Shown here: positions 10,265-22,800 of the stretch, in pieces
Position numbering within the stretch: the stretch's first letter is position 1
Layout: every line of letters begins with the position of its first letter
Assembly: GCF_034140825.1 (NCBI RefSeq)
Contig: NC_089037.1
Coordinates: 30,957,001-31,021,000 of the forward strand
DNA from: Oryza sativa Japonica Group
Lineage: Eukaryota > Streptophyta > Magnoliopsida > Poales > Poaceae
Reading direction: 5' to 3'
Length of the DNA stretch: 64,000 nucleotides
Translations under genes and position numbers: made by a program
Notes under the pieces: generated by a model
The model's input: only the letters and a program-made list of their open reading frames with translations
What the model was told of the DNA's origin: nothing
The model's database searches: none

Positions 10265-10489
10265 CAATTTTACTTCCGAACTTAATTTCTGGAGTTAAAT
10301 ATAGGATTTGAAGCTTTATCAAACGGGTTCATACTACGTCAATTTTTTTAAAAAATAAATAATATACTTGATTTTTTTTGAATTTATGTAATTGTTATCA
10401 TTTATTTTGTTATAACTTTATGTTTGCACCAATTTTTGAATAAGATAAATGATCATAATTAAATAAGACAAATGATCAAACATATGTAA

Positions 10490-10692
10490 AAATTTGTTTA
10501 GTTTGATACCAATTTATTGCCCTACCAAATTTGTGGTAACTTCAATAGTAGCAAATGCATGTTTGATTTACTACCCCACAATAGTTCACATTCAATACTA
10601 CCCAATTTGGTAATGGCAAAACTTGTCAAGGTTTTAGCACTACCAAGATTATTTTAGTAGGGCAAAAATTAGCTCCAAACAAAACCAGCCCT
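10490..10692. mobile_element. MITE-like element
   Basis: The right end (GCAAAAATTAGCTCCAAACA followed by AAACCAGCCC) is an imperfect inverted copy of the left end (TTTAGTTTGATACCAATTTA followed by TTGCCC). The interior carries CTACCAAATTTGTGGTA-type palindromic words typical of rice Tourist-like MITEs. The left boundary is blurred. Confidence 0.4.
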
Positions 10693-11216
10693 AAGTCAAT
10701 GACATTATCGATTTAGAAAACAGAGAGTACATACCATTATGCCATCAGACGTGTCAAACTCCGAGTACAGTTTCCTTCCGACTGGGAACATGTAGCATAA
10801 CATTTGGAACATAATAACATATGGTGTAATTTTGTCTGGCATTACTTCAGTTTTATACAACTGTTGTAACTCAGTTGAGCAGCCGTAGACATGGTGGATG
10901 TACACATGCACATGGGTAGACCTGTAAAGGCTCCCGATTACATAAGGATCCAAAAACTGTATTCAACTGGACTACAGGAAGAACTACTTCAGGAAGAAAC
11001 AAAAACTGATCTATGTTCCTCAAAACAAAATCTACGGCGATTATGTCAATCGCAACTTCTCTCATGTAACATTTCTCTAGCCTGTGCATGTTAAGTGGAT
11101 GAGACAATAACGCAGCAATGAAGATGAATGTTGCTTCGAACTCCAGAAGGTGGGATTGGCTCAGTATTTCATGACGCACATTCTTTTCTTGTTTCTCCTG
11201 GGAACAATTGGAAATA

Positions 11217-14200
11217 TTATGTCTTCTCCTTTGCTGCTTTGAATAATTTGATCACATTTTCATACACCACAAATGTAAGGGAAGCTGCCGGAAGGTTTTT
11301 GAGCAGATTCGATGTGATGCCCCTGTAAAATCCACGGACACCTTCATGCCTGAAAACGAATTTGTCAATCCAAAGAGCAGGGATACTTGGTTTGGAACAT
11401 GTTACAGTCAAAGCACTGGTTATGTGCAGGAGAAGACCAGAAAAGGAATTCAGAAAAAAAATCGCATATAGTCTACTTTAATTTTAAACTATGTAGCAGA
11501 CATCTGAGCTACAAATTCTAATATTTGGTGTGCACAGATTGGAAATAGCATAGAGATTAGGCATATCTGTGTGTGTGTGTGTGTTGGGGGGGGGGGGGGA
11601 GGTAAAAAACCCACAGAAATCCCATCTACTGTATACAACTTCAACTCTGCAATTCTAACTGTTGCATACAGCACAATAGAAAAGAAAAGGTTCCATCTGT
11701 GTTAACGTTAATAGTAAAATTATCACCTTGCAGTTTCTTTCACTACATGCCAGCTATCTTTGTACTTTGGAGTGCCATCACTACCAGGTCGTTGCTGCAA
11801 AATTACACATAATTATTATTGATGAGGACTCTAGAGAGATGGAATGGGAGTAAGAAGATTCAAATATGCAACCTGCAAGCGTGCTCGGATGACCTGCAAA
11901 ATACGATGACTTTCAGCTGTTAGGTTCAGTAAAAAATCAGGATATACGGGTGAGTTTATGAGAATAAGAAGAGTGAAAGAATATGCCTGGTAAGGATAAG
12001 TAAGCAGAATGGCAGTTACTTTCGAACCAGCCCCAAGTGCCGCATAATCAATGGAATTCTGTCAAGAACGAAATCAGTGCATATCAGGTGCAGTATGAAT
12101 CTATCTACCAGATGAGGATGTATTTTCAATTTTTGACATAGAGATAAGTGGGACAAAATGTTCTAAAAATTTGTCTTTCTGAGTGAACGAGTGCATTGCA
12201 CCTGTCTGAAAGTGCAATTTCTAAAAATAACACTGTAAAACACTAACATTTTGATTAATTTTAAATTCCATTTCTATATGGTGACCCAACTGTTAAAAGG
12301 CAAGTGACAATCAGTATAAGAGTAAGGATATGCAAAATGTATACAGTGCCACGAATGGGTAATCAGAATTAGTATCTGAATCCCAGTTTTTTATTAAAAG
12401 AAATTAAAGTTCAGAACTAAATTAAGGTTGACAGTAGTGCTCCGTTATTGCACCAACGAGGGTAGATGTGTAAAGCACAAGCAAACATTTGATCAGTATT
12501 TACCAAGGAATCATCGCAGCTTCTGTTGTCTGTTCTTGTCTGTCTACTTTTGGCAAATATCAAAGCTTTGCGAAGTTCCTCATAGGCCGTGAACTGTATC
12601 GCTCCATGAGTAACCTTTCATGCATGAAACAATAGATAGCATCAAGTAATGTATTAGATTTGCCAACCATGTCAGATCCTGGTTAATTAAAATGACCATA
12701 GGCATCAACCCTAGTTTGGCAGTTTAAAAATATGTAATGGTAAAAGCCCTGGGAATTCATTAAGGAATACAAGCGAAGAGAATTTCCAGCAAAACCGAGG
12801 AATTGTGATATTGACTGGCATACCAAGCATCACGATGTTCACATCATGGTAGCAGTGAGAAAAACACATAACTAAACATGGTACAACACTACAGTTACAA
12901 AAACATATCATCCAGTTAACAGCATCACAAGATGATATTACCTAGAGTATTTACAGATAAATTAGATCAATCAATCATCAGACAAAAAAACTGAGGATGA
13001 TATTTAGGTGCAGTTTTGCACCAAAATTATCGAATTCATACCACAATGACTGTTAATAATAAATTCAGCACTTTGTTTAGAAACATAATTTCATAGCTAT
13101 GTACCACACACCAAAGAAACACTACACTCAACTGCCCTTCCATATTTAAAATTACACTAAGCCTTGTGTGGTTATAATCATGAGTATGTTTGTAGGACTA
13201 TAACGTAAAGATGAATAAACAACAGGAAAAAAACACATACCAGCAAAAGCCCAGGTCCAATCCCTCTGTAAAGCGCAAGCCATCCCTCCTCTTTCAGAAT
13301 AGTTCTCAAAGCATCTGGCCTTACAGCGATCAAATAAGCAAAGTCATACAAAATTAAGATAAAATATTTAGCAAAGGAAATATGAACAACAATTGAGACC
13401 AAAAACAACAACAAGACGCATCAGTCATTAGTGGAAAGAATTTCATTGGGTTTGAATAATTGCTTCAAAACAGCAGCTTCTGCGAGAGCTGAGGATGAGC
13501 ACGGGGCATAATTCATTATTTGATGTAATATTATTGGAATTTACACTTGCCAACCACACTGTTATAAACCTTGAGCATAACTACGAGTACTTCTTTACCA
13601 GAGAAGCATTGAAGAAAGCAAACATTACCAGAAAATCCAGAATATCGTGAAGTATGATGACTAGGCGTTTGTAATTGCAGTCTTGTTTTAACCAGCCATA
13701 TAGGGTTTGTGAATAGGCAAACCTGTATAATGAACAAATAATGTTTAAATAACAAAATACGACATAAGTATTAAGTGATAAGTAATAACATTAACAAATG
13801 TTAGTAATTTGAAAAAAATGCTAAGGTTATGCATGCCATAAGAGCACCACCAATTGAATTTAAACTTTAAATAACTTAATAATAGTGACGCTAAGATCTT
13901 GCTCAACATTCAGTAAATTTATCTTAGATATAATCCAATGATATTAACATTTTTCTTGAAAGGACAAAAGTTACTGTACGAACCAAAGCACCTGCTTCTG
14001 CAGCTGAGACAAGATGGTGAACTGGACGGAGCTGATCATCTTTCCCTTGTAAGTATCTTTGTTTAGCTCTGTTATAACTGTCATAATAGATCTTCAAGTC
14101 AGCCAAAATGCAGGTAATATAGTAAAGAGAATTCAAATGGGTAAACAAGGATCGTCCAAATTGGAGTCAGCACCCAGCAAGATGAAATAATTAGATAGGA

Positions 14201-15399
14201 GAACCAAGTGAACTTAAATCCTGAAATATGCAATTAACTTCAGCATTTAAGATACAGACAGATCATTATCTTACTACACTATAATTATTCAAATAAAACG
14301 AATTTATATAACTTACAAAAAGAAATATAGCCCCCAGGAAACAGTTGATCCAAGAACTGCTGGATAAAATCCCGCATAAAGTCCTCTCAGACCCTACAAA
14401 TAGCCAACTCAATCAGTGAAGCTCAACTTCGCATACCAAAAACTTAGAAGCGAAAGAACCACATTCTTTCAATTCTTACAACAGTTCACAGATACCAAGT
14501 GATAGCAATAGGGATTTCCATCATTTAGTATTTTAAGGAGACTGTAACATCTCAACCTTTTAAGTAGACGATGTCTCAACCTAGCAACCTTCCACCGCAT
14601 TTTAACCTCATACTAGGAACCTATACCCGCAAGCGCTATCAGAGAACATTTTGAAAGTGAACATATCCATGTAGAACTGCTAGTTATTAACAAGCAAGAG
14701 TTCTTTAAACACAAACATCTATACATCTCAACCAAAGAAGACCACCATTTGATTTGCTCATACTCAAAGTTTCACAATTCACATTATTGTATATATGTAC
14801 ATATGTAATATCTGCTCTCTACAAACGTATTCAAGCACAAGCTCAACAACGTAGAGTTTATTTTTAAAGTGAAACTACATTTTTCAACCTGGTTAGAATA
14901 TTTCTAAAGAACATTAAGTAATCTGACTCATATATGGGCAAGTTGTTTCCGGTTTTGTGGGAACCAGCAATTTTCTTTTCACTAAGCGAACAAATAAACC
15001 TGGAAAAAAATTGTTAACATCGACAAACCTAAAGATGGACCGCGACTCTAATGCATCCCACCAACCGAACAGAACGATATGCAACAGGAATCCACACCTC
15101 AGATCGCGCGATGGTGTACACAGCGTGCGCAGTGTTCCTGTACGGCGGCAAGTCGTAGCATCCCCTCCCGCCGCTCACTGCACATCCACACGCAGACGCA
15201 GGGTTACCGACCAGGCCTCCCGCGTCTCCTCCTAGGGTTCGAACGCCCGTGGGGGGTTGGGTTTACCTTGGAAACGGGTGCGGACGACGTCGAGCGGGTG
15301 GAGGGTCGCGACGGTGGCGAAGCCGGCGGCCGCTCCTGCGGCGGCGTTCTCCCACGTCCAGGCCTCCGCCGACGCCGCCGGCGAGGCCCCCGGCGGCAT
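11217..15399 (-). CDS. FOLT1: Mitochondrial carrier family protein, folate transporter (FOLT1) type
   Basis: Eleven exons: 15267-15399, 15098-15177, 14317-14393, 13984-14077, 13629-13722, 13241-13314, 12504-12614, 11987-12058, 11873-11893, 11727-11794, 11217-11349. They give 318 residues with phases matching at every junction. The three carrier repeats carry HPLDVVRTRFQ, NPIWLVKTRLQLQTP and YPYQVIRARLQQRP. The tryptophan and missing acid in repeat 2 and the glutamine in repeat 3 are typical of the folate/FAD/NAD carrier branch. Sequence and length agree with Arabidopsis FOLT1 (about 308 residues), a chloroplast-envelope folate carrier, so despite the family name the target may be the plastid. 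Exon 9 is only 21 bp (VIRARLQ). The intron after exon 8 begins GC instead of GT. The ATG chosen gives a short leader, and no upstream in-frame ATG was needed. Confidence 0.85.
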
Positions 15400-15600
15400 C
15401 TCCGGCGTTTCGCGCGGTGGACTTCCTTCTTCCGCTTCTCTTGCTCGGGAGCGGCGGCCACAGCTTCGGTCGACTCGACGCCTCCGCGACCTCCGCCTGC
15501 GTGGCTGCGCTGAATTAGGGATGGGCCGAATGCCTCTACGTCATGGGCCGCCATATTAGCCGGCCCAGCTCTTGGCAGTATCTCTCTTGTTGCTTCTTCA
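15400..15600 (-). promoter_or_regulatory. Promoter/leader region of the carrier gene with TGGGCC (site II-like) words
   Basis: The region just upstream of the ATG holds GATGGGCCGAA, CATGGGCCGCC and CCGGCCCAGC. Such TGGGCC/GGCCCA words are frequent in rice housekeeping promoters. No TATA box is visible. Confidence 0.35.
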
Positions 15601-15690
15601 GTTCTTCTCGAATCTTCTAGAACTCATGTTTTCTTGGTCCATTTAGAATTTTCCTTTTGTTTTTTTGCGTGGAAAGACTGAGATATATTA

Positions 15691-15880
15691 AGGGTCTGTT
15701 CACTTTTATATCATTTTTTGGCAAAGTTATCAAAAAAATGTCTACGTTTAGTTTGTTGCCAAATTTAGTAAATACATAAGAAATCTTGCTAAAATTTTGG
15801 CAATATTGCCATCTTGTAAAAATTTTGGCAATGTCAAATTTTGGTAAGGTTTATTTTGGCTACAATCTGAATAAGCTCTA
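15691..15880. mobile_element. MITE-like element (GGTCTGTTCACTTT end)
   Basis: It begins AGGGTCTGTTCACTTTTATA, and the reverse complement of its right end reads AGAGCTTATTCAGATTGTAG, an imperfect terminal inverted repeat. The interior has many TTTTGGCAAT/TTGCCAAA words, as in a common rice Tourist-like MITE group. It is followed within about 15 bp by the solo LTR. Confidence 0.45.
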
Positions 15881-15892
15881 AACTTCAAGAGT

Positions 15893-18800
15893 TGTGGACC
15901 CCCGTTTTTATAACAGGAATCAATCGTGTGAATAGTACAATTTCCCTGGATTAAGTAGTCTGGTACACACGAGTTCATAGCTGAAATACCAAGGGCTCAT
16001 ACACGAGAGTCTAGTGCGCATTATTACATCATAGGCCCGCATGCATAGTCTTAGAACATAGGACCGAATGGTCTAGAATACATTCCAAAAGCAGAAGTAG
16101 ATAAGGCAGTGGAGTTAAGGCAGAGGCACGCCATTGCCACAGGCAACGACCGTAACTAAGACCTACTGAGCGCCATCATCTTCATCACCCTCCTGGTAGT
16201 AAGCGTAGGGATCCTCCGAAGCTTCATCTCCGACCTCTGATTAAGTTTGTATATTGCAAGGGTGAGTACCAACCGTACTCAGCAAGCCACCACAGCAACA
16301 ATGCACATGATAGGGGTATTCAAGGGATGGCTATGGTTCTTTTGCGCAAAGCAAGCTTTGTAATTCTTTTCACAAGCCTAAGACCTAGCATAGACTGATC
16401 AAATTTTAGTACCAGTGTTCACATTAAACAACGACGGTTCTGTCCACCATCCATTGTGATCCCAAGGATAGCTTTCCGCCATTGAATCGTCATGGTTTTC
16501 TGAGGACGTCCACCTTCCCTCCTCTCAGGAAGTGGCTCCATCAGCATAAAAATCATCATGCAATATTCCATCCCACACAAGTTAAGAATTTAGAGTCTAG
16601 CCAAGTGTAATACATGTCCCGGTGCTCAATAACCGCGAGCATGGCTATTCGAATAGATTTGGTTTACTCACACTGCAGTGGATGTACACTTTACCTGTAC
16701 TTCGCGACTGCCCAACACATGAGCCTCGTCCCAACACATGAGACGCGTCATGGTAAAGCTTTTCGATAAACTCGCATTGGCAGTACCCGCTCCATGAACT
16801 TAAATCCTCATGCACTCTAGGCGTCCATGTTTCTAGCAGTGAGAGGGGTTCTGGCGCTCCCGGGAAAGAGAAGTCTCACACACATATTAAATTATGGTTC
16901 AAGTTAAGTTATCTCTCACACACACTCATGACAGTCCTACCAATGGCGACACCGATGTAGGAGCACGCCACGCGGCCCTACCTCAACGGCTGCCCCACGG
17001 TAGCGCACCTGCCTCACTCAGGGGTGAACCATCTATGCAAGGATACTGCCTCCGCTCGGCTATCTAATCCGCTAGGTCTATACCCATTCGAGAAGTACGG
17101 TTGTACGGGGGTCGTTTCATGCTTAACTTCATGGCTCGGTCCTCAATTGACCGGGGACGGTACTAGCCTTTTCCAGATACCACCCAAATCCTTCGTCCGC
17201 CCCAGTCGAAAATAGTTGTTAAATTTTATTTTCCTTTCACAAATCATGTCATCAATATCATGGCAATGTGGTGCTCATGTCTCCACATGCCGCATCTCAA
17301 TTATCTTCCCAAAGGTAATTGCCCAAGCATAAAGCATTTGATAAATATGAGTATGCATGATTCTATAATAGCATTTCTAAGCATTTGTCATAATTGACTA
17401 GGGACTTCATACGTAAACATGGTTACGAAGGAATAAGGGATAAACAATAATCAAGGCATGGCATAATCACAAGTAGGATTTTCATCATTGCATGCAGTTT
17501 TATTTGTAAACAAAATAATTTCGCAATTGGGATCAACATGTTCAAAGAATAGTGATGACTTGCCTTGCTCATAGTCTTGCGGGTCCTGATCCTCGCTCGG
17601 ATCCGCAATTCCCTCGGGGTCTAAAAGTACGTGTGAAGAATTGATTTGAATTCCATTCTAATAAAATCCAATAAAGACCAAATCGAAAAGCGAGCGCGAG
17701 AGGCGAATTCTATATCAACTACATTGCTCGCGAAATAGGACTATCCCTATTTTAATCTACTCAACCTAAGATATTTTGTGTTTTATAAGTACATTCCTAA
17801 GAATTCAACACAATTATCTAGCTCTTAGATAAATCTAAATTTCTACCACAAATTGATTACTTATAGAGATTACCAAAATATTCTATAATTTTCTATAAAA
17901 TTTTGCAATTCTACGACTACAAATAATCTACAATTAAATTCTAATTATTTTAAATTTCTAAACCTTGTTAACTTCTCCCCTAATTTCTTTTTAGTTTTCC
18001 TTTTCTTCTTTTCTATTTTTCTTTTCTTTCTTCTTCTCTCCGCTCTCTTCCTCTTTCTTTTTCTCTCTTTTTTCTCTCTCGGCTCTCTTCCTTCCCAGGC
18101 AACGACGGAGACCGAAACGAGGGGAGGGGTGGCGGCTTACCGACGGCGACGCGGCAATGGCGCGAGGAGGCGGCGCTCCGGCGCGGCACACACCGCAGCG
18201 CGGCGTCACAGCAGCGACGGCGCGGCGACACGAAGGCGGCGGCACGGTGGAGAGGAAGAGGGGAATGGGGTGGGAAGAAATGGGGAGGGGTGGGGGTATT
18301 TATAAGGGAGAGGGGGAAGAAGGAGAGGGGGTGGCCGGCTTAATAGCGACGTGACGGTGGCGCACGGGGCTCGGGGTGACGGCGACGCGACGGCACGGCG
18401 GTGCGGGGCTCGGGGCGGCGACGCAACGGGCGGGCGGCGCGCGGCATGACAGGCGGGGCGACGCAACAAGCGCGGCGGCACGGGGCTCGGCGCGATGGGA
18501 CGGGTGGCGCGGCAGCGGCGCAAGGCGACGGCGACTGGACGGCCGCGCGGCGGGGCGCAGGCGCGAGGACGATGGGTGGCGATGCGACGGCACGTGGCGC
18601 GCGGGGCGCGAGGGCGACGGCACGCGGCAGGGGCGCGGGGCGCACCGCGGCAGGCGCGCGACGCGGCGACGGGACGGCGGCGCGGCGCGGCAGCGGCGAT
18701 GGCGACGGCGCGCGGCGGCTCGAGGCGACAGGCGCGCGACGCGCGAGGGGACGCGATGGCTACGGTGGCGCGGAGCTCGGGGTGGCTAGGCGCGTACGGC

Positions 18801-19335
18801 AAAGGAGGGGGCAGGGCTAGGGGACCTCGTCGAGCACCTCCTGCGCAATGAACAGTGCTAGCTCCTATTTAACCCTAATTTAGCCTATTCCCTATATAAA
18901 TTTTATTCTATAAATCCTAATTTTTGGACAAATGAAGTTTACTCAATATTTGTGTTATTTCAACCAATGGATTCATCCTAGATTAATATTGCCCATATTT
19001 TATTTTTATATAATTTATTTGAATTTTAATTAGGGCTAATTCTTATTCCATCGCACTTAAATTTAATTATTACCAATATGGTCGCGATAGTATTTTATTT
19101 ATTCCTATCCTCGCCTAATCTTTATTTTAAATTATATTTCAATTATTTATTTTGCAAATTTATTTTTCGGGTTTATTCCTAATTGATTATTCTTTACTCA
19201 CGATCAATGAACTCCGAAATCAAATCCAAATAAAATAGGCAAATAAAACCGGCATGATGCAATTTATTTAAAAAGTTTTTGAAGGTCCGTATTTTTAGGG
19301 TTTCGATTTTGTCAGTGAATTTTTAGGGTGTTACA
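15893..19335 (-). mobile_element. Solo LTR of a Ty3/gypsy-type retrotransposon (about 3.4 kb)
   Basis: Read on the minus strand it starts TGTAACACCCTAAAAATT and ends GGGGTCCACA, giving TG...CA termini. Flanks AGAGT (15888-15892) and AGAGC (19336-19340) are a near-match 5-bp target duplication. No gag-pol is present and only one LTR copy is seen, so this is a solo LTR left by recombination. It contains a minus-strand TATA-like TTATAAATA near 18296-18305 and a very GC-rich block at 18100-18850. Large LTRs of this start type are known from rice gypsy families. Age cannot be estimated from a single LTR. Confidence 0.6.
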
Positions 19336-19340
19336 AGAGC

Positions 19341-19885
19341 ATTACAAACTCGAGCTAAAGGCTCACACGCACACTAAGGAACTTGAAAATGCCACACGGT
19401 AGAATTCATGTTTTCTTGGTCCATTTAGAATTTTCGAACTTTAATTCTTGAAATCTTTAGGGGGGTTTCATCGCTTTTTATTTCTCATATTTTTGACCGC
19501 TAGGAATAGAATTGACCAAGTACAAAAATCATACCTTGATAACAGTTATTTGTCGTTGCTTAGATCACACTATAAATATTGAGCAGAATGAAATTTGGCA
19601 ACAGTTTCGAAGTAGCCAGAATGAAACTTGTTTGTAAGTCAGAAATTACTATAGTTGACAACCGATCAAAACGGATTGTATTACTCAGATCTGTGTTCAA
19701 ATCGTACAGAATGAGTGGGTAGGGTGTACAACAACACATGGATTTGATAAATATGGCGCGCCGATGCGTCTGCATCGTTCGCAACGGAGCTGATCTTTGT
19801 TAGTTCTGTTGCCTTATGTACCATCCTAAAGTCAGGAGTTCCTGAAAAATAACCTACGTATCAATTATACACAAGCGTCTGAACA
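19341..19885. other. Intergenic region
   Basis: Contains a second copy (from about 19402) of a 34-bp phrase also present from about 15625. No gene is supported. The 3' UTR of the minus-strand GATA gene probably occupies the right edge. Confidence 0.35.
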
Positions 19886-19890
19886 TTTTG

Positions 19891-22800
19891 TCACGAGGTA
19901 GCCATGCTATCTTCTTCTTTGGTTGGTGGCAACACGTCTGCCTTCTGCTCCTGCTCTGGCACCCTGACGAAGAAACTAGATTAGATGGTCAAGTAGTTGT
20001 GTTTTGAGAAACTTATCTATAGTCAAAGAAGTTATTTAGGCAGCATTTTCAGCAGTAAAGCTGTAAAGCCTGCCGAAAATTTTCACTTAAAACCTGACCA
20101 TGAGTATTCTGTATGTTCCAAGCTTAGGCTTGTGTTTAGAGTGCACTTGTTAGTTTGCATGATTGCATTTGATCAAGATGCAGTAAACATGGACTGCTTA
20201 CATCTCAGTGTCAGTTTTCATAGTGGTTTGATTATGCTCAGCACACAGATTTGCTTTGCTGTCATCTGTATCACCCTGTACAATGAGAAGCACAAATAAA
20301 TCAAAAGTGTAATGTTCAGGTAAACCAAGTTTATATTACAGGCATAACGCACCGTTTTACTCAGATCAGCAGGATGCTGCACAGTCATTTTGGGGGCATT
20401 CAAAGGACTTCTTAGGGTGCCCTGAGTTTTTTTTGGGTGATTTAGTTACAGCAATTGTGTTAGTATGGACCATAACATCAATAGTTATTTAGCCTACTCG
20501 TAAACAAAGAAACATATTCAAGAGAAAAGGAGTGAACAAAACAGGCAGCAGTGTTCATAAAGTGAGGAAATTACCTTGTTTGCCCACATTAGGCCACAGG
20601 CATTACAGAGGGACCTTGGACCAGCTGGCCCACGACGCATTGCTGGAGTAAGCCTTGAGCTGATGCCACAATTTTGGCAACTAGAAGGGCAAACCAACAT
20701 CAGTGCACAATATATACAGGCAGCCGCTTCAAGTATCTGGAATTGATGTAACACGACTTGCACATACACACAGTTGACAACTAACTCACTGCGTTTCTCG
20801 GATATGATCATCCTCGCCATTGGCTGTGGAGCCGCATGGTGCAGAAGAACATGAACCATCACCAAAGTCTGCCCTTCCAGCAAACTGGCCTTTACGTCGT
20901 TTCATCCTGACAATTATAATGCGTGCATATTATAACATCTGAAACAAAATAAATGGTTACAGAAGAATAGCTCAACAGCAATCTTATGTTGACTGCCTGT
21001 ACCAAGAATGGTAAACAGAGAATGACTGAATGACATGGTACTGATAAAGCAATTTATTTATTCAGAGCAGCCCAATCTTACTAAATGGGGCAAAAAATCA
21101 AGAGCAGGTTTTTTATAACCAATTGGAATAAAGTGCTGTAAACATTCATTTTGCATATTAGAACCATGAAAGTTAGCAATGTGACATTGCAAAGGCAAAT
21201 TACAATGTAAGAAACTTTTATTGCACCAGTAAGACATGATTGTTCCATGACCCATAGTTTTATGCTGTTATTCATTGCTACTGAAAATATTTCTGAGCCA
21301 TCATTACTCCCTCTATAACTATTCAAGAACAAGTGACGTCATAACGGATAAGCTACATGGAAAATTTAAAAAAATACTAGTCAACAGAGCTATATCCCCA
21401 TCTGTCTTAGTTTATTGTCTTATAAGAAAAGGTTGATGTGACAAGAATCAGGTAAAATGCTGGTTTATTAATAATGAAAGATCACAACATTGTTAATTTG
21501 ATATAACAAGCATTTTCACACTAAATTAGCAAGTCAGGAATGCCATTTAAAAGTGCATATGCATTCACCCTGCAATTATGATGGTAGAAATATGTTCAGA
21601 ACGTGTATATTTTAGACAGTGCAGAAGGGAATGGGCATGAGTCAAGTCCATACTTTTGAGCAACCTCCTTACGAACACTGTATCTTATTTTCTTATCAAA
21701 ACATCTTTCCTTCCTCTTCTCACGAAACCTCATTAAGGAAGCAACTCTTCTGGCAGCCACAGTTGTACTCTACACACGACACAGTAAAAGCTTTAGGAGA
21801 AACTAGAAATAGTCAAACAACCTTTGTGTAGAGATTCTACAGAACATGGATACCTTTTCATCGAATGTGGTAGGTACAGCCATGCTTACTAAACCAGGAG
21901 GCATGTCAGACCCTCCAAGTACCAATAGAACAGCCTGAACCTGTATAACACTAACATAACAGTCAGTCATGTATATCAACTACAAATGGCCATGAGCAAT
22001 ATAATAGCCAAAGCAATAAACAGCAGCTCATCACTAGTAACATAAGCACATGATCACCCTTGAAACTTTACTATGGTTGCATCACAATTGATTCATGGGA
22101 CAGGAAAAGCTGAAAAAAGAGAAGGAATACAGATTAGAAAAGGTGTGTCACCTTGACCAAGGTCACATGGTGAATACATCAGCTGGAAAAAATTTCCATT
22201 TTAACCGAGTCACACTTATTTGCCATCAGGGGAATGTGTCCATCTCAGGTTAACTATATGCACAGCATAATATGTCATTATTCTCATAATCATTTACCAG
22301 AATCAGCCAGCAATTTATATGCGTGTGTCGTTTGGTTTACGTTTCTTTCAAGCCAATTTTACCAGCTTATATTTCATCCAACATAGTCAGTATATTATCT
22401 CAGTATAATAGATGGAATTCATACCAACAGGGATGTGTTTCTAGATATGTTATATTCCCTTTTTGTTAATGAAGATTTTCACTATAAATGACTCCAGAAG
22501 GCTTCTCATGATTGCAAGGTCAAAGATACTCTCTTGAATAAAAAAAGGGAAAACTATGTTTGAGAAAATGAACTAGACCAAAGCAAATGCTAGCGTGTGT
22601 CACTTTTCCTGAAGCCATTTGTATTATAAGGTATGCAAAACCACCTTGTAAGCATTGGATCAAATGAAAGATGTTTTTCTAAAAAAAAAATACATAACAA
22701 CTATGAGGTTGACAGAACCACAGATTACTCCAGATGGCATTTCCTTAAGAATTAGATGGCTCCAACTTTCCAATGAAGAAAAGTCAGAGCTCAAGCATTC

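Noticed and set aside
18206-18851. Several overlapping Arg/Ala-rich frames of 100-200 residues
   Set aside because: They lie in the GC-rich block of the solo LTR, occur in all frames and have no domain character.
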